Below are positions 9,801 through 16,969 of a stretch of 34,296 nucleotides of DNA, one piece after another. The notes beneath the pieces are model-generated. The model was not told where the DNA came from. It saw nothing but the letters and a program-made list of their open reading frames with translations, and made no database searches. Made by a program: the position numbers and the translations under genes. Within the stretch, counting starts at the first letter, position 1. The number at the start of each line of letters is the position of its first letter. Origin of the DNA: Deinococcales bacterium (GTDB taxonomy: Bacteria > Deinococcota > Deinococci > Deinococcales > JAAFIG01). The stretch is from contig JANXTZ010000081.1 of NCBI GenBank assembly GCA_025352125.1, positions 1 through 34,296 of the forward strand, written 5' to 3'.

Positions 9801-12564
9801 TGCCATCGTTCTGGTCGAAGCTTTTGACGCCAACGGGCTTGCCGCCAGCGACAGTTATGCCACCCTCGAGTTAAACGTTGACCCGATCACGCCAGATGCC
9901 GAACCTGGCATTTCGGGCTATCAAGTCCGACTGGTCGGCGGCGTCGGACGCGTGCAACTGTCTGGCTTGTCACAACAACCAGGCAACAACAACCCGATCA
10001 CCGAAGTCCAAATCGAGGCTCGAGTCAGCAACTCGAATGGCACGATCAGCTCGAGCCGCAACTTTAAAGTCTCAGAATTAAGCATCGGCAGCCGCGACCC
10101 GTTGACGCCAAACAGCACCGACACCCAAGCCCCAGCGCGTCCGTTCCTGCTGGTCGGAAACATCGGCGCTCAGGGCGACCTGGGCATCCCAAGCGGTGAC
10201 TTCAGTATCTCAGGCGGTTTAAGACTGTTTGCTCGAGGTGAAATTGCCACGGGCGTCACCCTGACCGCAGGCGTGAACCTGCAAGTCAAAGATTACATTG
10301 ATGCCAACGAAAACGGCGTCAAAGACCCCACCGAGCAGGGTTCAGGTTTTAATTTTGGCGGCAGCCTCCTACCGCCAGCCAACCCATACGACACCACCCG
10401 ATTCCCCTTGCTCGGCGACAGCAGCACCGGTGGCAGTGACGTGCGCTCGAGCGACAGCTTTTACTTGAAACTCGAGTCTGGCAACTCGTACCTGATGTAC
10501 GGACAGATCACGCCAGGTTTTACCGGCATTCTGACCAATTACAGTCCAAACTTTAACGGCTTTCAAGGTCAGTACCGCGCTGGTGGCATCAACTTGAATG
10601 CCTTTGCAACCTACCGACCAAATGCCAACAAGTTCTTCTCCCTGCAAGGCGACGGCACGCGCCTTTACTATGTGCTCGACACGGGCGATGCCGCCAGCAC
10701 CCCGTACAAAACCCAAGTCTTTGACTCGAGCGAACGCATTGTGATTGCCGTCTATGACCGCAGCTCATGCAGTTTTAGCCCAGCAGGACAACTGATTGTC
10801 GGTTCTTGCACCGTGCGTTTGAGCCAAAAAGTTTTGGATCGCAGCGCCGACTACACGATTGACTACAAAACAGGTCGTATCGAACTGTTTAAGAGCCTGA
10901 ACGCCAGCGATTCAAACGGCAACCCACAATTTGTCGAAATCGACTTTGCCCGCTCCGAGGCAGACCGCAACTTGCAATTTGGCGTGCAGGCAGGATTGAC
11001 CACAGGCGCGTTCAACATCACGGGTACAGCCATTTTACTCAAACCAGGCGTCAACCCAGGCATCTTGTACGGCGTTGGCGTCGGTTACAGCGCGGGCGGT
11101 TTTGACCTCGGGCTTGAAGGCACCTCGAGCGGCGGCGCAATGGGGATTGGCGCTCAAGTCAATTACACGGGCGGCGGATTTAACTTTAGTGTGCGATACC
11201 AAGACCTGGCAATCGGTTATCTCGACCCAGCCCGCAACGGCTTGACCGCCACCGCCGGACGTAACCTCAACATTGCCGCCAGCCTTGGCGACCCGAACGG
11301 TTTTAGCGTCAATGCCAACATCACCCACAGCCAACTTTACGAGAACGCCACCCCAGGCGCGAACAACACTTTCAGCCTGAACGCCCGCAACAACTTCGGC
11401 AGCGGACTGGCACTGTCCCTGGGTGCATACGCCACCCTCAACCCAGCTTTAAATAACTTTGACATGTTCGCCACCCTGGGCGCAGAAATTCCGCTGGGTG
11501 CACTCAAACTGACATTGCTGCACAAGCAATTTTTGATTGGCAAGACCAACACCAGCACCGAAATTGGACTCGAGTTGCCACTCTCAGAGAACTTCAGCCT
11601 GCGTTTCTCCGACACCCTGAGCTACGGCGACACCATCCGCCAACAACTCAACTTTGGCGTGCGCGGCACGTTCACCAACCAAGAATTGATTCGCACCATC
11701 GCAGGCAACAATGCCCTGATTCCAGACGCGTTTGGACAGACCAACATCACCGCCAGTTACGGCATTGACACGGCAAGCCCTGAAAATGCCCAAGCAATTG
11801 TTGGCATTGACACCAACATTCCCTTGAGCAGCAACTTCAGCGCCCAACTCGGAGGTCAAGCCAGCTTCGGAACAACCACTTCTTACGGCGGCACGGTGGG
11901 CTTGCGTTACGACGACGCCACCGTCAAAGCCAACGCCAGCGTGGGCTTGTCAGTCGCCAGCAACGGTTCGGTCAAACAAGTTTACCAAGTCGGTGTGCTC
12001 GCCCAAATCAGCCCCAGCTTTGTGATCTTCCCGAACCTCGAGTACGCCGAAGACCCAGCGGCTTGGGCATCAGGCAAGACTTATGCCGATGGTGGAAAGT
12101 TCGGGATTGCCCTGGCGCTCCGCGCCGATCAATTCACTTTAATTGGCAATAACTTTGGCAAGTTTGGTATTTACCGATCAGCCGCCGACGCCAGCGATTT
12201 TATTGAAGGTTTGTTCGTCGCCAGCTACGAAACCAGCGAAGTCCTGTTCCTGCGCGGCAACTTTAATTACCGTTACGAATTCAGCACGCCAAGCCTCCCA
12301 AGCGTCTTCACGGTGCAACTTGGAGCAGGATTTACTTACTTCCTGACCGACTTTATTGGCGTTGGCGCAAATGCTCAAATTGCATGGCAACCCAGTGTCA
12401 ACTCGACGCGTTTGGGTTTTGGTGTCGAAGCCAGCCTGAAACCACTGACAAACCTCTTGTTCACGGTTGGTTATAACCTTGTTGCCACAAATCTATTTGG
12501 CACCAACCAAGGTCTTTACTTCCGTCTGGACTGGAAGTTCGACGAAAGACTGTTCGGGCGTTAA
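3868..12564 (+). CDS. Giant DUF11-repeat outer-membrane protein with C-terminal beta-barrel region
   Basis: 2898 aa. The ATG overlaps the upstream stop, with GAGGTGA just before it as ribosome site. In order: a basic N-terminus and hydrophobic signal segment (about residues 30-52, LLAGLVVFGALAFA) ending at AQTT; a Pro/Thr/Lys/Val stalk (about 54-195); a globular region; an Ig-like module (about 548-730); eight DUF11 repeats (about 735-1566); a second copy of the Ig-like module (about 1589-1770); a linker; and from about 2090 a glycine- and aromatic-rich region of alternating beta strands ending LYFRLDWKFDERLFGR. The segment DRSADYTIDYKTGRIELF resembles the DRSxDYxIDYxTGxI signature of large DUF11/barrel surface proteins. 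The C-terminal part is probably an outer-membrane barrel, with the repeats exposed or lying in the envelope. Structural, adhesive or envelope-tethering roles are inferred; no enzymatic motif is seen. Confidence 0.85.
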   Translation: MNRASALRRNLAARIKTLFPTRNLTGSSTHPSVVARGLLAGLVVFGALAFAQTTKPKPVVPAKPRPIGGPATPTPVPVPTKPTPAPTKPTPTPTKPVPAPTPVKPTPVPTPVKPTPAPAPVKPVVTPAPTPVPVKPVATPTKPVVTPAPTKPVATPVKPAPVKPVATPTKPVVTPVPTKPVATPTKPAVTPAPTTPKVQDGTTLNAPKGTGQSIYLPLASVGRQVGWKIGAEDYRINVPAGAAGRQTSVEVFSPEINRNDYANARDRKTYYGDELYGKNATLTTTFTLSDPTGAKLFNRSYTPGTTHSYETLFQGPLEAGLYPFSVVSEGNGKNSFAVRATAGVKVEASQFTVNARGQFSQDQLVAFLSIGKSALGKTVKLSNYDADGASELKLTLVAPNGQRYPLTSSPDTQWATNAFVVTDQLLGNWKILAAIQPTTKQFSNSFAFRLRLNDEPLFAQIPGFTSDAKPVQPLIVDVVDTQGKPIPGSSYTVGGGAVRIVQPILPDCYQPVSATILEGQGKVESSTKVSITSASGHIRFVATCPKANLQVNAVTLVCGARTPLTEASFTINGEAQNLRTPATITLKQAGNTVITPAPLAGATTQAVTVNAQVGKTAVVTLEYAVSQSLEISPTELNLKVGETGSYTVTAKTDFPSAIPVTINLSLPDGLEAQSPTRVKGTTQAGQPLILVVPVKATGEIVNGTVRASLEPNCGVVASASVNAIPVVVAAPAELKLTKTVDKDILSANDLATFTITVTNTGGSSANGVRLTDVLPTGLTGNNIDQTFDLAAGASKTFSLPTTANGEARGIITNTAQVVWNGQTLNAPASVRVLEPAQLKLTKTVDKDVVEAGDKVNFTITVTNTGSSVATNVHLTDVLPLGLSGEKIDQTFDLNPGEIKTIELAATANGEARGMITNTAFVNWNTQKLSAPASLRVLEPAQLKLTKTVDKDVLEVGETANFTITVQNTGSSIATGVRLTDVLPVGLSGANIDQTFDLKPNEIKIFKLATTADGKARGTITNTAQVVWNGQTFKAPASVRVLEPAQLTLTKTVDKDVLEAGEIANFTLTVSNTGEATAKAVRLTDVLPAGLLGTNLDETFDLAAGTTKIFTLATTASGAARGTITNTANVLWNGQTLKAPASVRVLEPAQIKLTKTVDKDVVEAGDKVNFTITVTNTGSSLAQGIRLTDVLPAGLIGQGLLDNFDLKTNETKTFTVPATVASDAKGVITNAAKVNWNGQEFTAPASVRVLEPGQLKLTKTVDKDVVQSGDKVNFSLTVTNTGSSTARGIELVDVLPVGLNGQNLNQTFDLKAGESKTFAVPATVADNASGSITNTANLNWNGTQQQASASIRVLEPASLKLTKTADRSTVQPNEKVNFTITVVNTGATRASNIQLSDVLPAGLNGENLFETFSLEPGQSRAFTVVTTTSNNALGELENVATVKWNGTTQTASAKVLVNPIIDLAITKRVSQSQVNIGDTVLYTITATNNGPSAATGVSVSDDLPAGLDYVKATTSQGTVSASNDTVTANIGTLPVGTSVTITVTAKATIAGKIVNTATVKGNETETTLVNNSAQASLEILKPVAPAPTKGQLNVTASALSCATSTPIVGAGFTINGTHYQTPASLQLEAGSYTVLPDAQPGSSSQPVTIAVRSDQLSNVNLEFAVQLSLSLNPQSLNLTVGQSANMSATVSTEFPYAIPTSLSFTLPEGLQLLTGSLTSAGSVQAGQPLTSSIGVKAIRSVSNANVRVSLEPNCNIADTSKLEIARAPLPAQTRESQVIVLGKVDQVLGGNSSVILSDRIPANASYIKGSSRLLSNPTFDVTQYASDAGTPFADPYVSGDRLFWVISAKAYQAMLAKQNRKSSVLMSLAQASSVYGLTYRLSHTGALLMPTDRVGVMLLSPGKPGAGVSALDPTSSIGKTCNECVVRVLQGDPATLLPALNAAIPLAGAPSSSSNRPIGGEATVLKVSVINPQTDNGINAIVLVEAFDANGLAASDSYATLELNVDPITPDAEPGISGYQVRLVGGVGRVQLSGLSQQPGNNNPITEVQIEARVSNSNGTISSSRNFKVSELSIGSRDPLTPNSTDTQAPARPFLLVGNIGAQGDLGIPSGDFSISGGLRLFARGEIATGVTLTAGVNLQVKDYIDANENGVKDPTEQGSGFNFGGSLLPPANPYDTTRFPLLGDSSTGGSDVRSSDSFYLKLESGNSYLMYGQITPGFTGILTNYSPNFNGFQGQYRAGGINLNAFATYRPNANKFFSLQGDGTRLYYVLDTGDAASTPYKTQVFDSSERIVIAVYDRSSCSFSPAGQLIVGSCTVRLSQKVLDRSADYTIDYKTGRIELFKSLNASDSNGNPQFVEIDFARSEADRNLQFGVQAGLTTGAFNITGTAILLKPGVNPGILYGVGVGYSAGGFDLGLEGTSSGGAMGIGAQVNYTGGGFNFSVRYQDLAIGYLDPARNGLTATAGRNLNIAASLGDPNGFSVNANITHSQLYENATPGANNTFSLNARNNFGSGLALSLGAYATLNPALNNFDMFATLGAEIPLGALKLTLLHKQFLIGKTNTSTEIGLELPLSENFSLRFSDTLSYGDTIRQQLNFGVRGTFTNQELIRTIAGNNALIPDAFGQTNITASYGIDTASPENAQAIVGIDTNIPLSSNFSAQLGGQASFGTTTSYGGTVGLRYDDATVKANASVGLSVASNGSVKQVYQVGVLAQISPSFVIFPNLEYAEDPAAWASGKTYADGGKFGIALALRADQFTLIGNNFGKFGIYRSAADASDFIEGLFVASYETSEVLFLRGNFNYRYEFSTPSLPSVFTVQLGAGFTYFLTDFIGVGANAQIAWQPSVNSTRLGFGVEASLKPLTNLLFTVGYNLVATNLFGTNQGLYFRLDWKFDERLFGR
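4030..4450 (+). repeat. Pro/Thr/Lys low-complexity stalk-coding repeat
   Basis: Degenerate short repeats coding for PTPxKP, PVKP and PTKPVATP units, about 140 residues, directly after the signal peptide. Such proline-rich segments are extended and can span peptidoglycan or periplasm. The DNA repeats are short (cores such as CCAACAAAACC) and could vary in length by slippage. Confidence 0.8.
6070..8565 (+). repeat. Eight DUF11 repeats at an exact 312-bp period
   Basis: The (L)KLTKT position recurs at nt 6070, 6382, 6694, 7006, 7318, 7630, 7942 and 8254, with no indels between units (104 aa each). Units 1-7 share KLTKTVDKD, FTITVTNTG, LTDVLPxGL and the closing VRVLEP. Unit 8 keeps the length but is a more classical DUF11 (ITKRVSQSQV, NNGPSAATGV, VTVTAKAT). 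CTCGAG recurs at the same place in successive units: in VLEP, and in ARG for units 1-4. Confidence 0.9.
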
Positions 12565-12615
12565 AACTCGAGTAACACAACTTGGGTTCTCTCGAGTATC
12601 AAGCACTAAAAAGTA

Positions 12616-12639
12616 ACCCCCTGCCGTGAGGTAGGGGGT
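12616..12639. terminator. Stem-loop with GTGA tetraloop, probable terminator
   Basis: A 10-bp stem (ACCCCCTGCC with GGTAGGGGGT, one G-T pair) closes a GTGA loop 52 bp after the stop of the DUF11 protein. Read on the minus strand it is followed by TACTTTTTAG, so it could end the ilvE transcript. On the plus strand it lacks a T run and may only stabilise the 3' end. Confidence 0.5.
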
Positions 12640-12729
12640 CGCCGCTTGTAAAACAATTCTTGGAATTTTGTTGATTTGAGCGTATCCAGTTTATTGCGGC
12701 GGGGGGTCTTGCCGCATTAAACTGTCGAA

Positions 12730-12858
12730 CCAATGCTACATGACCCCTCAGTCTCTCGCTTCGCTCTCTTGACCCAAAACATGCACCTGACGGGCTGGGT
12801 CGCTCGAGCCACCTCCTGCACGCAGTGCAGGAGTGTCCTACTGCGCAGGGGAGAACTA
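12730..12858. repeat. REP/MITE-like palindromic intergenic sequence
   Basis: The gap 12568-12891 has no convincing gene. Besides the hairpin at 12616-12639 it holds a pair ACTCGAG/CTCGAGT (12566-12597), GCGGC/GCCGC arms near 12695-12718, and a perfect 9-bp stem CTCCTGCAC/GTGCAGGAG with a 3-nt loop (12813-12833). The ends ACCCCTCAGTC and CTGCGCAGGGGAGAAC resemble the C-rich termini of small non-autonomous repeats common between bacterial genes. No second copy lies in this window, so the boundaries are approximate. Confidence 0.45.
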
Positions 12859-12891
12859 AAAACACTGAATTTGGGTTGTTATGGACGAGAT

Positions 12892-13854
12892 TTAATTCGC
12901 GTAAGTCAACCAGTGCTCGTACTCTTTGGCTTTGCCAGTGGTCGCCTCGAGGTAACGCTTTCTGATCTCGAGCGAGAGTTTCCCCGCCACGCCGTTGCCG
13001 ATCTTGCGGAAATCTATTTCGCTAACCGGAGTGACTTCGGCAGCCGTGCCCGTCATGAAAACCTCTTTGGCGCAGTAGAGTTCTTCTCGGGTTGCCATGG
13101 TTTCAACCACTTCCAGACCCATGTCCTTGCAAATTTGAATCACGCTGTCGCGGGTGATGCCGGTCAAATTGACGCTTTTCGAGATGGCGTAAACCGTGTT
13201 TTTGTTGATGAAAAAGAAATTCTCGCCGGTGCCCTCGGCAATAAAACCGTTCTGGTCGAGCAGCAAACCCTCGTCAAAACCCGCCGAAACCGCGTCCATC
13301 CGAGCCAGGGCGCTGTTGACGTAATTGCCACCCGCTTTGGCTTTGCCTGGCATTGCCCCCGCAGGCAAACGTGTCCAGGCGGTGGTCATTAAACGAGCAC
13401 CCTTTTGAAGGGCTTCCTCGCCCAGGTACGCGCCCCATTCCCAACCCGCAACCATCGCCAGCACTGGGCAGGGCAGTGGGTTGACGCCCAAGGTTTGACC
13501 GCCACGCCAGACCAGTGGACGCAAATAACACGACTTGTAAGCGTTGGCACGAATCACATCGAGGTGGGCGTGTGAGATTTCTTCCTGGGAAAACGGGATG
13601 GGCATTCGCAGGATGTGGGCGCTGTCAAAAAGGCGCTGGGTGTGGTCGGCAAGGCGAAAAACGGCTGCGCCACGATCTGTTTCATACGCCCGCACACCCT
13701 CGAAAACACTTGTCCCGTAATGAAGCGCGTGGGTCAAGACCGAAACAGTCGCCTGTTCCTGCGGTACGAGTCCACCGTTAAACCAGATCATGCCCGCCTT
13801 GATGCCGGTGTCGCCACCAACGCTGCCTTTGGGTGCTTCAACTGTCTGTGTCAT
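12892..13854 (-). CDS. ilvE: Branched-chain amino acid aminotransferase
   Basis: 320 aa, fold-type IV PLP enzyme that transfers the amino group between 2-oxoglutarate/glutamate and Leu, Ile or Val in the cytoplasm. Visible motifs are SVFEGVRAY (49-57), the PLP lysine in KAGGNYVNS (K173), the EGTGENFFF signature (207-215), and TGITRDSVI followed by FMTGTAAEVTPV. Length fits the class. The frame is open further upstream, but the ATG at 13854 is chosen because AAGGAG lies 5 nt before it and MTQTVEAP begins the conserved region. It is 89 bp downstream of the GGDEF/EAL gene on the same strand, so co-transcription is possible. The gene is ordinary and intact. Confidence 0.93.
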   Translation of the reverse strand: MTQTVEAPKGSVGGDTGIKAGMIWFNGGLVPQEQATVSVLTHALHYGTSVFEGVRAYETDRGAAVFRLADHTQRLFDSAHILRMPIPFSQEEISHAHLDVIRANAYKSCYLRPLVWRGGQTLGVNPLPCPVLAMVAGWEWGAYLGEEALQKGARLMTTAWTRLPAGAMPGKAKAGGNYVNSALARMDAVSAGFDEGLLLDQNGFIAEGTGENFFFINKNTVYAISKSVNLTGITRDSVIQICKDMGLEVVETMATREELYCAKEVFMTGTAAEVTPVSEIDFRKIGNGVAGKLSLEIRKRYLEATTGKAKEYEHWLTYAN

Positions 13855-13903
13855 AAAACTCCTTGAGATGGCTCGAGCGATGTTGGATGCGCAGTTTACC
13901 CTG

Positions 13904-13922
13904 ATAGACAAGAGCGGTCTAT
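13904..13922. promoter_or_regulatory. Short inverted repeat upstream of ilvE
   Basis: ATAGAC and GTCTAT are separated by 7 nt in the 89-bp gap between the GGDEF/EAL stop and the ilvE start. It could be an operator for ilvE or a weak RNA hairpin; there is no T run. No known consensus is recognised. Confidence 0.25.
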
Positions 13923-13943
13923 GGAGGAGCACCCGAAAATCCC

Positions 13944-15575
13944 TCAACGTTTTTCGATCAAAGCGGTGGCATCTCCAACGGGCAATGGCGGTGCAAAAAC
14001 ATAACCCTGGGCTTGGTCGCAACCCAGAAAATGCAGTTTCTCGAGCTGATACTGGGTTTCGACCCCTTCGGCGAGGACTTCCAATCCGAGGTTGTGCGCC
14101 AGGGCAATGATGGTTTGCACCAGCGGGATGGCGTCGTTGCGGTTGGCAGAAATGCCGGAGGTGAACGCCCGATCCACTTTGAGCATGTCCAGTGGCAGGC
14201 GCTGCAAACGCACCAAGTTGGAATAGCCCGTGCCAAAATCGTCAATGGAGAAACGCACACCAAGTTTACGCATTTCAAACATCATGTTCTCTGGGGCGGT
14301 GTCCCTGGACATGACCTGGGATTCTGTGACCTCGAGTTCGAGGTGCTTGGGCGACAACCCAGTGCGCTCGAGGGTTTTTGAGACATTATGAACCAAATCG
14401 GTGTTCTCGAGTTGGACGGCTGAAAGGTTGACCGCAATCTTGTAATCGTGCCCTGCCCTGTTCCATTTTGCGGTCTGCAAACAGGCTGTCTCGAGCACCT
14501 GAGCGCCAAGTGGCACGATCAGACCGCTGGCTTCGGCAAGTCCAATAAATCTGTCTGGCAGCACCAAACCGCGTTCTGGATGATGCCAGCGCACCAGGGC
14601 TTCAAAACCGATCAGGCGTTCCTCGCCCAAATGAAATTGTGGCTGGTAAAAGACTTCAAATTCGTTGCGCTCGAGCGCCCGCCGGAGCTGGGCTTCAAAT
14701 TCGAGAATCTCGAGTTCGTGATGGTCTGTGTCGCTGGCAAAGAACCTGGCTCGTCCGCGTCCTGTTTCCTTGGCGCGAAACATCGCAAGGTCGGCACGGG
14801 CGATCAAATCGGTGGTGGTTTCGGCATCGCCTGGGAAGTTCGCCACGCCCATGCAGGCGCTGATTGAAACCTCGTGACCATTAAGATAAAACGGTTGGTT
14901 GAAACTCTCGAGCACCTTGCGCGTGACCCTGGTGACATACTCGCGGTCGCCGAGCATCAGAATGCCGAACTCGTCGCCGCCCATTCGCGCCAGCAAATCC
15001 GTGCTGCGCAAACAGGTCTTCAAGCGCTTGGTGACGACGCCCAGCAGCGCATCGCCCGCGTCGTGACCCAGGGTGTCGTTGACCAGCTTAAAACGGTCCA
15101 GGTCAATGAATGCCAGCGACAGAGGCTCGAGCCTGTGACGGGTGTTGTTGATGACTGTTTCAATGTGCTTTTTGAGCATGGTCTGGTTTGGCAGACCCGT
15201 CAGGGCATCGTAGTAAAAAATATACTCGAGTTCGTCCTGGGCGCGTTTGCGATCTGAAATGTCTTCAAAGGTAAAAATGCTCTGGGTGCCCACGGCTTTT
15301 GAGGCGGTGACCCGCGCCCAGAACAACCTTCCGTCGTGACGCAACAGGCGCAACTCGTACACCCCACCCTGATGCAGCAAGTCTTTGAGTTTGGCGGCAT
15401 CGTCTTGATGCACCAGGTCAACCATTGAACGCGAACGCCATTGTGTCTCCGAAAAACCTGAAAGCTGTGCGAACGCCGCGTTGACCTCGAGCGCGTTGGC
15501 GTCGTTGCCAACCACCACCATGCCGATGGCGGCATGTTCAAAGGCGGTTTCAAAAGGAGAGGGGGAGGGCTTCAT
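13944..15575 (-). CDS. PAS-GGDEF-EAL cyclic-di-GMP signalling protein
   Basis: 543 aa, no transmembrane segment, so a cytoplasmic sensor. A PAS domain covers about residues 7-112 (AAIGMVVVGNDA to FEDISDRKRAQ). The GGDEF domain (about 115-285) has an intact GGDEF at 199-203 and an RSTD inhibitory (I-site) motif at 190-193, five residues upstream. The EAL domain (about 290-540) keeps EAL (325-327), IAVNLSA, LEVTES, IDDFGTGYS, LKVDR and EGVET, the usual metal- and substrate-binding set. Both cyclase and phosphodiesterase activities therefore look possible, with PAS input choosing between them. The ligand is unknown. The start ATG at 15575 has only a weak TAGGG upstream. It is divergent from the MFS gene across 84 bp. 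Confidence 0.92.
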   Translation of the reverse strand: MKPSPSPFETAFEHAAIGMVVVGNDANALEVNAAFAQLSGFSETQWRSRSMVDLVHQDDAAKLKDLLHQGGVYELRLLRHDGRLFWARVTASKAVGTQSIFTFEDISDRKRAQDELEYIFYYDALTGLPNQTMLKKHIETVINNTRHRLEPLSLAFIDLDRFKLVNDTLGHDAGDALLGVVTKRLKTCLRSTDLLARMGGDEFGILMLGDREYVTRVTRKVLESFNQPFYLNGHEVSISACMGVANFPGDAETTTDLIARADLAMFRAKETGRGRARFFASDTDHHELEILEFEAQLRRALERNEFEVFYQPQFHLGEERLIGFEALVRWHHPERGLVLPDRFIGLAEASGLIVPLGAQVLETACLQTAKWNRAGHDYKIAVNLSAVQLENTDLVHNVSKTLERTGLSPKHLELEVTESQVMSRDTAPENMMFEMRKLGVRFSIDDFGTGYSNLVRLQRLPLDMLKVDRAFTSGISANRNDAIPLVQTIIALAHNLGLEVLAEGVETQYQLEKLHFLGCDQAQGYVFAPPLPVGDATALIEKR

Positions 15576-15659
15576 GATGCCCTACATCCTAACGGTTTAA
15601 AAGACTCGAGTTGAATTGTGTGTTTTTTACTGGTACGGCATTGCCCTCAAACAGTTAGG

Positions 15660-16967
15660 ATGTTCAAACGTGTGAATCCTCCAGTCGATCAACCGCTCAA
15701 CCACTCCATGCCACGTTCTGAATTGATTCGTGCCGCCATTGCGGTGTTGATTGGCACGGCATTGCTGCGGCTTGCCGGCGGCGTGGCACTCTCGAGCTTG
15801 GGTTTGTACCTCAAATCCTTAGGCTCTGAGGGCGCTGAGGTGGCTTTCGTCGCGGCGGGTTACTACATTGCCGAGTTGCTGCTCGCACCCGTCTTTGGGG
15901 CGCTCTCAGACCGCATGGGGCGTAAAATCTTTCTGGTCGCCGCGCCGTTACTGGGCGCGGTGGCGCTGTTGCTCTATCCGTTAAGCTCGAGTTTGCTGGT
16001 GTTGTTCTTGATTCGCCTGATCGAGGGCGTCTCGGCTGGCGCTGCCGCCCCCGCCACACTCGGTTATCTGTCCGATTTGACCGACGGTTCCAAATACCGA
16101 GGTCGGATCATGGCATTCTTCGAGATTGCCACCCTGTTCGGACTGTTGCTCGGCGGCACGGTGCTCGGACCTCGAGTCTGGGATGCGTTTCACACCTCGA
16201 GCTACCCTATTCTGGCAGGAATTTACTTGCTGGGCGCGATGGTCTTCTGGTTTTTCTTGCCCAATGTGGGCTTGCGCGTTCAACACCGCCGCAAGTTCGC
16301 GGATTACATTCGCGTCCTCTCGAGCAAACGCCTGCTGCGCTTCATGCCCGCCTGGGTTGCCGCGACTGGCGTGATCGGCTTGTGGCTGGTTCACGTGCAA
16401 AACCAATTGTACGCCGGTAAAAACTCGAGCGTTGCCGGTCAAGCCCTGGTCGGATCGTTGACGGGTGCGGGCATCAGTTTGGTGCTCGGCGCGTTTGGCG
16501 TGGTGTTCCTGGCAGGCTTGTACTACGGTTCGCGCTCGACCGAGCGCCGCAGCACCCCGATGCTTTATGCGGGCTTTGGACTGCTGTGGTTGAGTATCTG
16601 CATGTTCATCCTCAACCACCCAGAATGGGGACTCGAGTTTGGCTTCAACATCAACCTGGGATTCAGCCAAATTTACGCCCGAGGTTGGTTCCTGCTGCTG
16701 TTGATCGGCGCGTTCTTCCAGGCGGGTTTCACGCCCGTGGCGCTGGCGTACCTCGCCGATATCTCCCAAGATTTTCCCGAAGACCGAGGCGTGGTCGTCG
16801 GCTTGTACAGCATTTTTCTGGCTGGTGGAAATTTAATCGGCGGGTCGTTTCTGGGCAGTATTTTTGTTGGAAACTTCAAATTTGACGGCATTGCCCTGCT
16901 GACCCTTTTGTTCACCCTGGTCGCCTTCGCCAGCGTGACCGTCATTCGCCGCAACTCGAGCGACTGA
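15660..16967 (+). CDS. MFS transporter
   Basis: About 435 aa, with roughly 12 hydrophobic helices. The family A-motif is visible in the loop after helix 2 (GALSDRMGRKIF), followed by the helix 4-5 signature LIRLIEGVSAGAAAPATLGYLSDLT. A long cytoplasmic loop separates the two halves. The substrate cannot be told; the family contains many drug and sugar efflux proteins. The start is uncertain: ATG at 15660 is given, but 15618 and 15708 (MPRSELIRAA, just before helix 1) are in frame and none has a good ribosome site. The next gene begins 2 bases after the stop, so the two are co-transcribed. Confidence 0.85.
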   Translation: MFKRVNPPVDQPLNHSMPRSELIRAAIAVLIGTALLRLAGGVALSSLGLYLKSLGSEGAEVAFVAAGYYIAELLLAPVFGALSDRMGRKIFLVAAPLLGAVALLLYPLSSSLLVLFLIRLIEGVSAGAAAPATLGYLSDLTDGSKYRGRIMAFFEIATLFGLLLGGTVLGPRVWDAFHTSSYPILAGIYLLGAMVFWFFLPNVGLRVQHRRKFADYIRVLSSKRLLRFMPAWVAATGVIGLWLVHVQNQLYAGKNSSVAGQALVGSLTGAGISLVLGAFGVVFLAGLYYGSRSTERRSTPMLYAGFGLLWLSICMFILNHPEWGLEFGFNINLGFSQIYARGWFLLLLIGAFFQAGFTPVALAYLADISQDFPEDRGVVVGLYSIFLAGGNLIGGSFLGSIFVGNFKFDGIALLTLLFTLVAFASVTVIRRNSSD

Positions 16968-16969
16968 CC

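Noticed and set aside
13855..14022. N-terminal extension of ilvE to an upstream start at 14022
   Set aside because: It would overlap the GGDEF/EAL gene in another frame, has no family similarity, and a strong AAGGAG favours the ATG at 13854.
15981..16769. 262-aa minus-strand frame opposite the MFS gene
   Set aside because: Gln/Glu/Ala-rich with no domain; the plus strand encodes a clear 12-helix transporter with its A-motif.
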